Assembly (NCBI GenBank): GCA_905221605.1
Contig: CAJNDS010002161.1
Coordinates: forward strand, 292,033 to 356,032
DNA: 64,000 bases
Direction: 5' to 3'
From: Symbiodinium natans
Lineage: Eukaryota; Sar; Dinophyceae; Suessiales; Symbiodiniaceae
Under the pieces are notes generated by a model that was not told where the DNA came from, ran no database searches, and saw nothing but the letters and a program-made list of their open reading frames with translations. Position numbers and translations under genes: made by a program. Position 1 is the stretch's first letter; every line of letters starts with the position of its first letter. Below, one piece after another: positions 11,753 through 23,161 of this stretch.

Positions 11753-11819
11753 AACTGGCAAAGGCCAGGGTGGAGGTTCCCTTGAGCTTCGGCTTCCCCA
11801 CACAAGGGCTTTTAAAGGT
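11753..11819 (+). CDS. possible exon with consensus donor, unassigned
   Basis: A 67-nt interval between an AG acceptor (CCGAAG) and a full-consensus donor GTAAGT at 11820. Read as 2+63+2 nt it encodes LAKARVEVPLSFGFPTQGLL plus one Lys. No family is recognised. The donor is among the best in the window. Telomere-like repeats begin within 20-70 bp on each side. Confidence 0.4.
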
Positions 11820-12608
11820 GTAAGTGTTGGCACCCTGATAAACCCCAAACCCCTAAACCCTAAAACCCTGTTGTAAGGGCGACCGTCTAGGGCCCATGGT
11901 TGAGGGCTCTTGTGTTGATGCTGTACCCGAAGGTTACAGGATTTTGAGGCCAGGGTTTATTGAGGCTTTGAGGCTTCTTCGGTTATTCGCGGTTGAGGGT
12001 TTAGTCGGCTAGTATAAACGGTCGAGGGTGCAGGGGTTGAAGTGGATTCTACGTTAGCCTATTGGGCCGTGGGTCTGTTGCAGCACCGGGGGGGCCTATG
12101 CCGTGGATGCAGCACTCGTTGGCGCCCCGTCGAAAACCTCAGGCGCAGGAAGACGCTTTTCACTGCAACAGAAAACCAAGACTCGAGTGTGGCAACCTGA
12201 CCCAGAGCCCCAAGAACTCCTACTCCACAGGGTTTAGGGTTTAGGGTTTAGGGTTTAGGGATGGGCATGTATTGGCCTGGGAAAATTCTAAGGCCTTATA
12301 AGCCCTAAACCTTCGACCCTGGGGCAAGCCATGCAGACAAGAAGTGCCTGCCTTCTTCAAGAAACGCCGACGGCATGCATCTTCCACCACATCTCAAGCC
12401 ACGAAACCCGGAACCTTGAGCCCTAAAAGCTCCCGAGGCCCACGTCCCAAAGCTCAACCTCTGTAAGTCCCTGGTGCAGGCCTTAAACTGGCACCCCCGT
12501 GGAGAAGGTAACCCAAACCCTAAAAAACCCTAGGAACTCTGAACCCTGCAAGACCTATAAACTAAACCCTAAACGCTATACCCCCGTAAACAAGCCCGAA
12601 AGTACAGA

Positions 12609-12652
12609 ACCCCCCTCACCCCCCCCCCCCCCCCCCCCCCCCCGCCCCCCAA
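12609..12652 (+). repeat. poly(C) tract
   Basis: About 35 C broken by a few other bases; the proline run in the overlapping frame is an artefact of it. Confidence 0.9.
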
Positions 12653-13168
12653 AGTCTCATGCTTCCAAAGGGCTACACAGCATGGTCAACGAGGGTACGG
12701 CCTCAGCTTACGAGAGATCAGCGGCCAAACTGATCGGCTCTCTCGAAGTGAGCTTGCCAGAAACCCTAAACCCTAAACCCTAAACCCTTACGCCCCGATC
12801 CCTAAACCCTTGAACCCTGAACCCTAACCCCTAAACCCTAAACCCTAGCCCTAAACCCTAACCCTAAACCCGAACCTTAAACCCTAAACCATAGGGTTTA
12901 GCAGGGCTTTGACAACCACCCCAGACTTTGAAGGGGCTTTTCGGCTCAACGGATGGAGTTGCGCTTCTATGGGAAAACCCTAAACCAAATAAACCGGAAA
13001 CCCTACACCCCAATCCCTAAACCCTGCAGCCTGAACCCTAAACCCTAAACCCTAAACCCTAAACCCTAAAGATGAGGCTCCTGCAGGAAGGGTTTGGGAT
13101 TAGGGAGTTCTTTGGGAATTTTGTGTTGGGCCTGGGCTCACCATTATGTTAAAAAGTAATGGAGTCGA

Positions 13169-13290
13169 GGCATTAGGGTTTAGGGTTTAGGGTTTAGGGT
13201 TTAGGGTTTAGGGTTTAGGGTTTAGGGTTTAGGGTTTAGGGTTTAGGGTTTAGGGTTTAGGGTTTAGGGTTTAGGGTTTGGGGTTCAGGC
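13169..13290 (+). repeat. TTTAGGG array
   Basis: About 17 heptamers, perfect except at the right end. Confidence 0.95.
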
Positions 13291-14250
13291 TTCAGGGTTT
13301 AGGGTTTAGGTTGTAGGAGCAGTGCTGGCATATCTCAGGCTCGAAGGTCTTTATGACTAAGGGTCCAGGAGCGTTGGGGGCAGTAGCCTGCTTATTCTGC
13401 GATAACTTGGGCATGCAGGTTGGTTTAGGGTGTCGGGTTTAGGGTTTAGGGTTAGCGTTTAGGGTTTAGGATTTAGGGTTTAGAACTACATTCCCTTGTG
13501 CTACCAACATTTTGGTATTTCTCAAAATAAGGGAACCGCTTTTATACCCCCAAAGAAAATAGAACCCTAAACCCTAAACCCGAAACCCTAAGCCCTAAAC
13601 CCTAAGCCCTAAGCCCTAAACCCTAAACCCTAAACCCCCCATTTCGGAGCGCTGGGTATCCGACCCAGAGTCGCACCTGGAGGCGGAACAACAGGGCATT
13701 GTGTTGCACGAGTAGGGTTTATAGGATTCCCATCTTAGGTTTAGGGTTTAGAGTTTAGGGTTTAGGGTTTAGGTGTACCCCGCCCGAAAAGGGTGCCCCT
13801 TATATACCCCCTATATTAAGGGCCTTGTAACTACCCTTAGAAGGAAAAGGATTCCCAAACAAATCCATGTACCTATAAAGTATACACTTTGGGGCCTTAA
13901 AGGGCTTCCTATGTAGTAGCTTGCGGGCCCACGTATGGACTAAATAAGGGCAGATAGACCCTTCGGGATGCCAGGATTTGTATAGGGCTTGGGGCTTTAC
14001 GGCGATTTCGGATCTCCTGTGTATTGTGGCATTGCGGCTTGTTGCTTCGCAGGTGAAGCGGGAGACAGCGTCCAATCGTCGCCAGGGGACGGTACGGGAA
14101 TCTTAGTATTTTGGGGGTATACAAGGAGTACGCCTGTTTTCGGACTTCCCCATATGGCCATCCACCGCCCAAGCAACAATGCGCAAAGTCTTCCCAGAAT
14201 GGTGGCTCTTGTCGCTCTTGTCGTTGGAGCTTTCCGTTGCTTCTACCCTA

Positions 14251-14365
14251 AACCCTAAGACTTAACCCTAAACCACCTAAACCCTAAAACCCTAAGACTT
14301 AACCCTAAACCACCTAAACCCTAAAACCCTAAGACTTAACCCTAAACCGCCTAAACCCTAAAAGC
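14251..14365 (-). repeat. 37-bp higher-order unit of CCCTAAA variants
   Basis: A block containing CCCTAAGACTTAACCC and ACCACCTAAACCC repeats three times in tandem, a higher-order unit built from telomere-like heptamers. Confidence 0.85.
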
Positions 14366-14498
14366 CTGTGGCCTAAGTGCTTCATCGGGCTTTGCAGTTG
14401 AGAAGGCGACTGCGGCCAGACTTGGTAGGTGCAACCTACTGGTACTTAGTAGGGAAGGAAGGAGGTACCCGAAATAGTCTCGTAAAAAGGGTGTGTGT

Positions 14499-14548
14499 GT
14501 ATATATATATATATATACAATAATTATATAGTTATATATATATATAAT
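14499..14548. repeat. AT microsatellite
   Basis: GTGTGT followed by (TA)n and AT-rich sequence. Confidence 0.85.
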
Positions 14549-14780
14549 TACATAATTTGACAATTCCACAATACAAAAATAGTTTAAGGTTTATAATTCC
14601 TCATTCCCTGCTTAGAGCCAGTAATTCAAGTTTCGGGGGATATAAGCTTCGGATTGAACAATTCTCTCTACTCGAGGGTTTAGGGTTTAGGGTTTAGGGA
14701 CGGCAACTGCAGATTTTCTGCGGACGAAGAACACTACATCGGAAACTTTATATCCTAACCCCAAACTCGAAACCCTAAAC

Positions 14781-14882
14781 TTGGGAGGTTCCACCTTCTA
14801 CTAACGGTCCTTATTCGGGATTCTAAACAGGGGCGTACTACAATCCCTATTAAGGACTGTTAGCATAAGGGGGAAAGTCCCA
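14781..14882. mobile_element. MITE-like element family A, copy 1
   Basis: Terminal inverted repeats of about 40 bp. The conserved core reads CTAACAGTCCTTAATAGGGA, here with differences in the left arm. Related copies lie at 21141, 33195, 48196 and 58756. No coding capacity, so a non-autonomous element is the simplest reading. Confidence 0.8.
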
Positions 14883-14960
14883 ACCCTAAACCCCTCCACC
14901 CAAAAACCCTAAACCCTAAACTCTAAACCCGAAAAGGGTGAGTCAGCTTGGGCCATGCAC

Positions 14961-15026
14961 GACGGTGCCGCGCGCGGAGGCCGTCGCCAGGAGCTGCCCC
15001 GAGGCGTTCAGCGCCATTGCCCGGAT
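14961..15026 (-). CDS. PROPPIN/WIPI-like (ATG18) WD40 exon
   Basis: A 66-nt exon encoding ALNASGQLLATASARGTV, preceded by Ile-Arg-Ala-Met. This matches the WD40 blade of the ATG18/WIPI family, whose members share [LI]xxxGxLLATAS(D/E/S)KGT(L/V)(I/V)R; known family members bind phosphoinositides in autophagy. The exon follows an AG acceptor (CCCGAG) and ends before a GT (14960) or, two bases later, a GC donor, exactly where the family's strand D continues. TTTAGGG-type repeat lies immediately upstream and downstream. The next blade's exon was not found nearby. The partner exon may be outside the window, or this may be an isolated fragment; another WD40 family cannot be excluded. Confidence 0.6.
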
Positions 15027-15051
15027 CTCGGGTGGCGTTTGCGGTGAGGGT

Positions 15052-15108
15052 TTAGGGTTTAGGGTTTAGGGTTTAGGGTTTAGGGTTTGGGGTTTGGGGT
15101 TTAGGGTC
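15052..15108 (+). repeat. TTTAGGG array
   Basis: About eight heptamers. Confidence 0.9.
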
Positions 15109-16487
15109 TAGAGGTGGTCTCGGGGCGTACAGGATTCAAAGGAATGGTTTGTATTGCAAGTATTTTCCAAAAGGACACCCCATGTCTGCACCAAAGCTAT
15201 CAGGAACCATGTCTACACTCAACAAGAACAACAATAGAAACCCTGTTTTCATTCCCTGGGATGGAGAGCTTGAATGGTTGAGTGCACCCTAAACCCTAAA
15301 CCCTAAACCCTGGGGTGATTTAGCCCTAGGGCTCCCATTGCCCTGAACCTTGAGAACGGTTTCAGGGCCACGGAGGCTTGCCTAAAGAGTCTGAGGTATG
15401 CGTGGTAATTTAAGGAGCCTCCCGAAACTTAGCGCCCGTTTATGCTGCTTTGGGTCCCGCAGACGATCTGTGAGCTCGCCCCAACCCTGACACACCTAAA
15501 CCCTAAACCCCAAACCCTAAACTAAACCGCTGAACCCCTAACCCCTCAACCCTGAACCCTAACACCCTGAACCCCTGAACCCTAAAACTCTGAACCTCTA
15601 AACCCTGAACCCCTAAACCCTGACCCTGAAACCCTAAACCCATTTCGCAGTGGGAAGGCCACCGAGCTGAGCAACTCCCCTAAACCCTAAACCCTCAACC
15701 CTCAACCCTAAACCCCCTAAGTCAAACGCAAAACGCCGGGCGCCCAAACTGGCGTCCGATGGGCCATGACCGCGCCAGCTGGCTGCCTCAAAGTCAAAGG
15801 GGTCCCTAAGTCCTAAATCCCAAGTCCTAAGTTTAGGGTTGAGGGTTTAGGGTTTAATTAGGGCTTAACCCTATAATCCCTTCCCCGTTTACTAAAGACC
15901 ACCCTAATAATAAAAACACTTTCCGGAAAACCCCCAAATCCAAAAAGTCTATCTAAAACCCACTTGAATTAGGGGGGGGGGGAACCCCTCAACACCAATA
16001 AAACCCTCAGAGGGTTTGGGGTTTGGGGTCTAGGGTTAAGGGTTAAGGGTTTAGGGTTAAGGGTTTAGGGTTTAGGGTTCAAAGTAATTGATTACTTGAG
16101 TAACCCTGAAGTCTAATTAATTATGACATTTCGATAAAAACTTCCCCGTAATAATAAAAACACATTTCGAGTTTGTGGTTTTTTTTTTTTTTGGGGGGGG
16201 GGAGCCGTTTAATATTAGGGGGAAGGGATTACCCAACCACTAAACCCAAACCTAAACCTCGTAGTGCCGTCGGCTCTCGTGCTTTTGGTGGTGGGTAGCT
16301 CCTTGCCAAACCTTGGATATCCACAAAAAGGGGCAAACAAGAGGGTGCACTGAGAGATCCAATTTAGGAAAGGGCTTCGGAGCTCGTAGGATTCGAAAGG
16401 GCATTTCCCAAAAAACGGGGGTACCAACCGAACATAACCCCAAAATACTACAATGCTGATTCTGAGAACCCCAGAAAGGTACCCCCT

Positions 16488-16585
16488 ACCTAAACCCTAA
16501 ACCCTAAACCCTAAAACCTAAAACCTAAACCCTAAACCCTAAACCCTAAACCCTAAACCCTAAACCCTAAACCCTAAAACCTCAC
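16488..16585 (-). repeat. CCCTAAA array
   Basis: About 13 heptamers, some with an extra A. Confidence 0.95.
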
Positions 16586-17033
16586 CCCTAAACCCTAAAA
16601 AACACCCAGAAGCAAGCAGCAGCTGAGCCGGGCACAGTGTGTACGTGTCGACCAGACCGACAATGCCAGCGCGGGCATCCGGGGGTGCCCCCTGACAGCG
16701 ATGTAGGGTTCAGGGTTCAGGGTTTAGGGTTCAGGGTTCAGGGTTTAAGGCTTTAGGGCTTTAGGGCTTTAGGGCTTTCGTGCGTTAGGGCTCTTGAACC
16801 CCAACCGGTGACTTCCTCAAGCCCAAACCCCTAAACCCTAAACCCTAAAACCCCTGAAGCCCTGCAACCCTAAACCTTCCAGACCCCTGACGCCCTGAAG
16901 CTCGAGGCTTCCACCAGTTTAGGGTTTGGGGTTTAGGGTTTGGGGTTTAGGGTTTAGGGTTTAGGGCTAGGGTTTAGGGTTCTGGGGATGAATCTGGTGG
17001 GGAGCTGGTGTGCCAGGAGGAGCTGGATTGGTC

Positions 17034-17092
17034 CTAAACCCTAAACCCTAAACCCTAAACCCTAAACCCTAAACCCTAAACCCTAAACCCTC
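17034..17092 (-). repeat. CCCTAAA array
   Basis: Eight perfect heptamers. Confidence 0.95.
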
Positions 17093-17394
17093 ACACACAA
17101 AAAAGTGGACACGTCAGGTACAATGCCATGGCCTGGCTGCCCGCAACCAGCGGCGCAGCTAGGAGACCTCTCCTCTGCATGGGGGGGGGGTTTCATTTAG
17201 GGCTAAAGGCTCAGGGACTAAGGCTAGCCCTAAACCCTAAACATCCCTAAACCCTAAACCCTAAACACTTACAAGCACCAAAACACATCGCTGAATGGTT
17301 GCCACAGATCGATCATATCGACAGTTCGGTAGGTAGATGGATGGGGAAGGCAACCCTAAACTCACCAAGCCCTAATCTCACTAAAACCTGCCCT

Positions 17395-17503
17395 TACTAC
17401 GAATTGCTTAAGAACCCCGAAAAATATAATATGTTCGTCCTTATGAAGGATATTCTAGGGATTCTTATCTTTTATTCTTTTGGGGTTCTTAAGCAAATAG
17501 TAG
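17395..17503. mobile_element. MITE-like element family H, copy 1
   Basis: Terminal inverted repeats share TTGCTTAAGAACCCC in opposite orientation about 75 bp apart, with outer CTAC/GTAG. A second copy lies at 26936-27039. The apparent 72-codon frame across this segment is produced by the element. Confidence 0.8.
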
Positions 17504-18089
17504 CTTATAAGCACTGAACCCACCGCCCTTATAAACCCTCAACCCACAACCCTTCTAAACCCACGACGCCACGACTCTTCGAAACCCTGAACCCTCTGAA
17601 GGCAAAACCCGAAACCCGAAAGCCTCAAGACTAAAGCCTAAAGCCTAAAGCCTACAGCCTCAACCCTAAACCCTATAAACCCCTAAACCCTACACCCTCT
17701 GAACGCGAAGCCCGAAACCGAACCCCTTTTGAGGCTGCCGCTCTGCATCGCAGCACAGGGACGCAAGTGATGGGTCCAGGCCTCCCCCAGCTGAAGGTTT
17801 AGGTTTTAGGGTTTAGGGTTTAGGGTTTAGGATTTAGGGTTTAGTTTCGGGTTTGGTTTTAAGGTTTAGGGTTTAGGGTGTAGGGTGTAGGGTTTAGGCC
17901 CGTCGGTCACCTAAGAATCAAGAGTGCATTGTTCTAGGGAAAAACAAAGATCCTTAGGGTTTAGGGTTTCGGGTCTTGGGTGAAGGGCAGAAAATCACAC
18001 ATTCCAAAAAGACCCTGGTGAATCCAATGAGGGGGAAGCCGGGCCTTGGAGCAATTAGCCCAACGGCCCAAGCTAGTTCAGGTAAGACG

Positions 18090-18130
18090 GGTTTAGGGTT
18101 TAGGGTTTAGGGTTTAGGGTTTAGGGTTTC
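18090..18130 (+). repeat. TTTAGGG array
   Basis: Five or six heptamers. Confidence 0.9.
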
Positions 18131-18258
18131 TAAACCCTAGACCCACCCCAGTTAAGGCCAGGTATGTTCCGTTTGCCAGGCGTTTGGGGGTATTGTTGGC
18201 TTTAGGGTTGGGAGCTCGGGTCTCTAGGGCTCAGGGATTAGAACCCAAAAAGACCCGT

Positions 18259-18330
18259 AACCCTAAACCCTAAACCCTAAACCCTAAACCCTAAACCCTA
18301 AACCCTAAACCCTAAACCCTAAACCCTAAG
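18259..18330 (-). repeat. CCCTAAA array
   Basis: Ten perfect heptamers. Confidence 0.95.
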
Positions 18331-18628
18331 CCTCTCAGCCCGAAACCTTTTCTCAAAGAGCCAAGCTGCCTGGGATCTCGGGTTTCGGGTTTCGGGTTCA
18401 GCATCTCAGGTTCGAGCATTTACTAGGCGAGCAGTGTGTGTAGGCAACGGAAAAGAACCACCCGCCCAAAGAATCCCATAACATCAAGATAATACAAAGT
18501 GTATTAATTTTCTGTGCAGACGCACCAAGACGCCAAGCAATCACACAGACCTCAAGTTATTCCGAACCCTGAGTCCTGAGTCATTCCTGTGCCCTGCTGG
18601 CTTCGTGGCTCGCTGAGCTGCAGTGCAT

Positions 18629-19065
18629 GAACAATGGGGGGCCAAAGGGGTCAGAGGGGCCTAAATGGATCAATCGCCAAATTCGTGCTGAACAATGGAG
18701 GGGCCAAAGGGGTCAGAGGGGCCGAAATGGATCAAATCGCATGAGGGGGCCCAAAGGTCAGAGGGGCCGAAATGGATGAAATCGCCAAATTCGTGCTGCA
18801 CAGTGGGAGGGGGAGGGGGCGCCAAAAGGGCCAGAGGGGCCGAAATGGATCAAATCGCCAAATGCGTGCTGAACAATGGGGGGGGGGGGGCCAAAAGGGG
18901 TCAGAGGAGCCGAAATGGATCAAATCGCAAAATTCGGGCTGAACAATGGGGGGGGGGGGGGGGGGGAAGGGGTCAGAGGGGCCGAAATGGATCAACGCCA
19001 AATTTGTGCTGAGGAAAAAGGGGGGGTAAACCTGATCAAGACGCCAAATTCGTGTTTAACAGGTT
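18629..19065 (+). repeat. about 61-bp minisatellite with embedded poly(G)
   Basis: About seven units built on GGTCAGAGGGGCCGAAATGG followed by ATCAAATCGCCAAATTCGTG. Each unit carries a G run that grows from 6 to over 16 nt along the array. Open frames across it are repeat artefacts. Confidence 0.9.
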
Positions 19066-19219
19066 TAGGGTTAGGGTTTTGGGTTTAGGACTTCGGGAAA
19101 TCTAAGCCATCCCAAGCCCGGTACCCTAAACCCTCGAAAGCCCGGCAGACTAACAAGATGAATCCTAAACCCCAACCATACAAAGACGCTCAGTTGGGTT
19201 CTAAACAGCGTTTTGGGGT

Positions 19220-19350
19220 TTAGTATAGGGTTTAGGGTTTAGGGTTTAGGGTTTAGGGTTTAGGGTTTAGGGTTTGGGGTTTTTGGGTTTAGGGTTTAGG
19301 GTTGGGTTTAGGGTTTAGGGTTTGGGGTTTGGGGTTTGGGGTTTAGGGTT
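19220..19350 (+). repeat. TTTAGGG/TTTGGGG array
   Basis: About 17 mixed units. Confidence 0.9.
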
Positions 19351-19365
19351 CAAGGTTCAGGTCAG

Positions 19366-19683
19366 GGTCCGTCGACCCTGGCGGCGTGTTGGATGGGTTT
19401 CTGGAGGTGAAAATCGGAAGAGGGGGGGTACTGTGGCAACTTTTGCGTGGAGGAACAGGCCCCTACCCGCCCCGCCCCCCCCCTACCCACCCCCCACCCC
19501 TTCCCCCCCCCTTCCCCCCCCCTAGCCCCCCCATTACAAGGATCGTCCAGGCAGCTTCTCGCCAGGCACCCCCCCCCCCCCCACCCCCCCACCCAGACCC
19601 GAACCGCAAACCCAATCCACCAAACCCAAACCTTAAACTTGTTCTCCTGCGGGGTCGGCGGCTTGAGCCGGAGGCTCTTAAAT
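19366..19683 (+). repeat. dispersed duplicated segment, copy 2
   Basis: Second copy of the 250-520 segment in the same orientation, with different C-tract lengths in its middle. Both copies lie directly after telomere-like repeat. Confidence 0.85.
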
Positions 19684-20027
19684 TTAGCGTTTGGGTTTAG
19701 GGGTCGGCCCTCAGCCCTTACAGAGCCTGGTGCTTGATCCGATCGGTCCAGGACGTGAAGAGCCTGTCGGGGATCCCTCATCCGGAATCGGGTTTAGGGT
19801 TTAAGGTTTAGGGCTTAGGGTTCAGAGCTTTAGGGACTAAGGGCGTGTAGGGTTGAGCCCCAAAACCCTATAGCCCTCCAAAATGGCGCTGAAGTTGAAA
19901 CTCCACGGCTGAAACTGAAGCTGCAATTCCCCATCCCCTATAACATGCTGAATGAGTTGCGTCTTCACCGGGACCCTCCACTCTTCCAAAGACAATTCCA
20001 ACAAACTCCCCTGAGCCCTAAGGACCC

Positions 20028-20175
20028 AACCCTAAACCCTAAACCCTAAACCCTAAACCCCTAAACCCCTAAACCCCTAAACCCCTAAACCCCTAAACCC
20101 CTAAACCCCTAAACCCCTAAACCCTAAACCCCTAAACCCCTAAACCCCTAAACACCTAAACCCCAAACCCTAAAC
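20028..20175 (-). repeat. CCCCTAAA variant array
   Basis: About 15 units of the 8-mer CCCCTAAA following a few canonical heptamers. Confidence 0.95.
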
Positions 20176-20267
20176 CCGAAAAAGGAGTGGCGATCAGCCT
20201 TCATCGTCCGGAGGTCGAAGATGTGAACTTTCTGCCTCGCAAGCGAAGGGTCTTATTGGACCCTTAA

Positions 20268-20405
20268 GGGTTTAGGGTTTAGGGTTATAGGGTTTAGGGT
20301 TATAGGGTTTAGGGTTATAGGGTTTAGGGTTTAGGGTTTAGGGTTTAGGGTTTAGGGCTTAGGGTTTAGGGTTTCGGGTTTCGGGTTTAGGGTTTCGGGT
20401 TTTCG
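20268..20405 (+). repeat. TTTAGGG array with TATAGGG variants
   Basis: Alternating 14-bp dimer of TTTAGGG and TTATAGGG near the left end, then canonical units. Confidence 0.9.
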
Positions 20406-20614
20406 CGTCCATTTTTAAGGATCCCTAAGGGAATATAAGGGCCATTTTCAGGGGACTTTGGGGGTACAACCTTAGGGGTGCGAGTCTTCATCGACTGAAA
20501 CGGCGAAGGAGTTGGGGAAGCAAGAACCCCGCAACCCTCCTCTTGAAACCCCTATTCCCTCGTAAGGGTTTAGGGTTTAGGGTTTGGGGTTTAGGGTTTA
20601 GGGTTTAGGGCTAC

Positions 20615-20700
20615 CAGGATTGCAGCTTCAGGGGCATCTCAAAGTTCAAGAGTGGCTTCCTCAAACCTGCTTGCTCGGTGGGCTTAAACAGATGTTCTCC
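20615..20700 (-). CDS. possible exon, unassigned
   Basis: Minus-strand open frame including HLFKPTEQAGLRKPLLNFEM ending at a GT donor (20614). Hydrophilic, protein-like composition between telomere-like repeats. The 5' border is uncertain and no family is recognised. Confidence 0.35.
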
Positions 20701-21140
20701 GAGCACCCAAAACCCCAAACTACCCCAAACCCGAAACCCTAAACCCTAAACCCTAAACCCTAAAACCCCCCCTAAACACGCTATATAAACCCTAAACCCT
20801 AAATAGAAGCCCTGAACCCCAGAAGCACCGTAGACCGTGGACCCTAAACTGTAAACCATGGAGACGCCGCCTCAGTAGAACGACGGCGCGCCGCTGGTTC
20901 CTGGAGCGTGGTCTGGGGCTTCGGGTTTAGGGGGTTTAGCGTTTAGGGGGGTTCGGGTTTAGGGTTTAGTGCTTTAGGGTTTAGGGTTTATAGGGTTTAG
21001 GGTTTTGACTTGGGCTTTCAAAGCCTGAGACCCTCCCAAGCCCAAACCCTCAACACTGCCGACTCGACTTGTTCAAATTCGGCTCATTCCTTCATGCGAG
21101 TTGGGTTTCGGGTTTCGGTTTCGGGTTTAGGGTGAAGGGC

Positions 21141-21253
21141 TGGGGTGTTTCCCTTATGCTACCAGTCCTTAATAGGGATTGCAACGGGGGGGGGGGGGGG
21201 GGGGGGGAACTATAATCTCCATTAAGGACTCTTACACTAAGGGTGAACATGCC
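21141..21253. mobile_element. MITE-like element family A, copy 2
   Basis: Left arm CAGTCCTTAATAGGGATTG; right arm carries the complement ATTAAGGACTCTTACACTAA. A poly(G) run of about 22 nt sits in the loop. Confidence 0.8.
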
Positions 21254-21279
21254 GACTCCACTCCTTTCTGCACAGTTGG

Positions 21280-21378
21280 GTTTAGGGTTTAGGGTTTAGG
21301 GTTTAGGGTTTAGGGTTTAGGGTTTAGGTTTAGGGTTTAGGGTTTAGGGTTTAGGGTTTGGGGTTTAGGGTTTAGGGG
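21280..21378 (+). repeat. TTTAGGG array
   Basis: About 14 heptamers. Confidence 0.95.
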
Positions 21379-21667
21379 CCGCAGCATGTCACATGCATGG
21401 AGGGCAAAACACGCCGGAGGGACATCTTCACGTTGCAAATCTCACTTGGGAACTGCAGAGCACCTCGACTGCGAGTTTAGGGTTTAGGGTTTAGGGTTCA
21501 GGGTTAAGGGTTCAGGGTTGAGGGTTTAGGGTTTAGGGTTTCGGGGGGGGGGGGGGGGGCGTTTTGGGCAGCTTTGACATATCTGTGCTCACGGTTTGGG
21601 GGCTCCTGTCAGTGAAGGCTGGACAGAGGCAAAGCTTTGGCAGCTTCAACAGGAGAACCATCATCTC

Positions 21668-21792
21668 CTACACCCTACACCCTACACTCTAAACCCTAAA
21701 CCCTAAACCCTAAACCCTAAACCCTAAACCCTAAACCCTAAACCCTAAACCCTAAACCCTACGCCCGACACCCTACACCCTACACTCTAAAC
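21668..21792 (-). repeat. CCCTAAA/CCCTACA array
   Basis: Canonical units flanked by CCCTACA variants at both ends. Confidence 0.9.
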
Positions 21793-22468
21793 CCTACTGC
21801 CTGTGTGAGCCTCATGAAACCTATGGCCTTCAAACTTGCCATGTCCGGAACGAGAGTATCCACCTGTAATGGGTTTCGGGTTTAGGGTTTAGGGTTTAGG
21901 GTTTAGGCGAGTTAGGCGAGTTAGGCGGTTTAGGCGGTTTAGGGTTTAGGGTTTAGGGTTGAGGGGGTTTAGGGGGTTTTGGGGGTTATAGGAGTTTAGG
22001 GTTTACGGTCTGGGGTTGTAGGAGTTTAGGGTTTGTTACAGGGTTTAGGGTCTCGGGACAGGGTTTCTGGCCGCGATGGCAACATGACTCGTGGACTACG
22101 GTCGTCTCGGAAGCATTCGACACCACCATTGTCGGCGACCAGGATTCGGAAATGCAGGACTGATCGGTGTGCGCTGCCTGCGCCTGGGAGGTCGTGGCCT
22201 TCCCTTTGCCCATGCCTTTCGAAGACAGCAGGAACTGAGTTCAGAGAGAAGATGCCCCGCACCTGAAAGGTGCGACGGGGGCCGCTCTGAGCTGAGCCAT
22301 GCATTGTTGAGGATTTCGGGCCTAGGGGGTGGAAGCCCGTGAAGCCCATGCCCCTAAACCCTAAACCCTAAACTCTAAACTCTAAACTCCAAACCCGAAA
22401 CCCGAAACCCGAAACCCGAAACCCTAACCCTAAACCCTAAACCCTAAACCCTAAACCCTTGCTGCAAG

Positions 22469-22516
22469 GCCACAAATCCCCGTGCGAGCTCTGGTGTTCC
22501 ACCTGCCACGAAGCAG
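22469..22516 (+). CDS. Cys-rich exon 1 of a plus-strand gene
   Basis: 48 nt bounded by AG|G (GCAAG|GCC) and AG|GTAAAA. In phase 2+45+1 it encodes HKSPCELWCSTCHEA. The 1-nt remainder joins the 2-nt start of the exon at 23162, giving one continuous frame with cysteines in C-x3-C-x2-C and, across the junction, further C-x2-C spacing, typical of a small zinc-binding module. No named family is assigned. Confidence 0.5.
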
Positions 22517-22572
22517 GTAAAACGGGTGGAGAGTGGGGGTCTTCCTGATCTTTGACCATGTAGAGGACCCTG

Positions 22573-22668
22573 GGGTTTAGGGTTAGGGTTTAGGGTTTAG
22601 GGTTTAGGGTTTAGGGTTTAGGATTTAGGGTTTAGGGTGTAGGGTTTAGGGTGTAGGGTTTAGGAATC
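22573..22668 (+). repeat. TTTAGGG array in intron
   Basis: About 14 units between the two Cys-rich exons. Confidence 0.9.
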
Positions 22669-23161
22669 AGGCTGTGGGGCCACCGAATCAAGCATCTTCG
22701 GATTTGGGCTCTTCTCTATCTTTTGGTCCCTTTTCTCGGGTTACGATTCTAAGGCGCCCCTTATTTCTTTCGGGTACCCAAAAAGAGCCGTGGTTTGAGG
22801 ACTGACCATCCAAGGGTTTATGGGGGATCCCTACATAGTCCATAGTAGGATTCCCTTCTACTTAGCACCCCAAAAAGGTACCCCCAATATCGCCAACCCA
22901 TCCCATTCAGATACCCCTACGTTAAAAAGCTTGGAGGGGAGGTCGCATTGACTCCGTCCGGGGAATCCTGGGCGAGGTACATCAGGCGTGCTACTTTGAC
23001 GGTGTGTGCTCCGAATTGTTTGGCCTCAGGAGTTGAGAGCGGCTCTCCGACAAGATGCCCCACTGTGCTGAGGTAAGGGCAGTAACGCTAAACCCTAAAC
23101 CCCAAACCCCAAGCCCCAAACCCCAAACCCTAAACCCTAAACCCTAAATCGTCTCTCTAAG

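Noticed and set aside
15128-15292. Protein-like open frames on both strands (plus: YCKYFPKGHPMSAPKL; minus: a signal-peptide-like MKTGFLLLFLLS)
   Set aside because: Both strands are open over the same bases and neither matches a family. In about 55 codons one open frame by chance is expected, so no exon is called.
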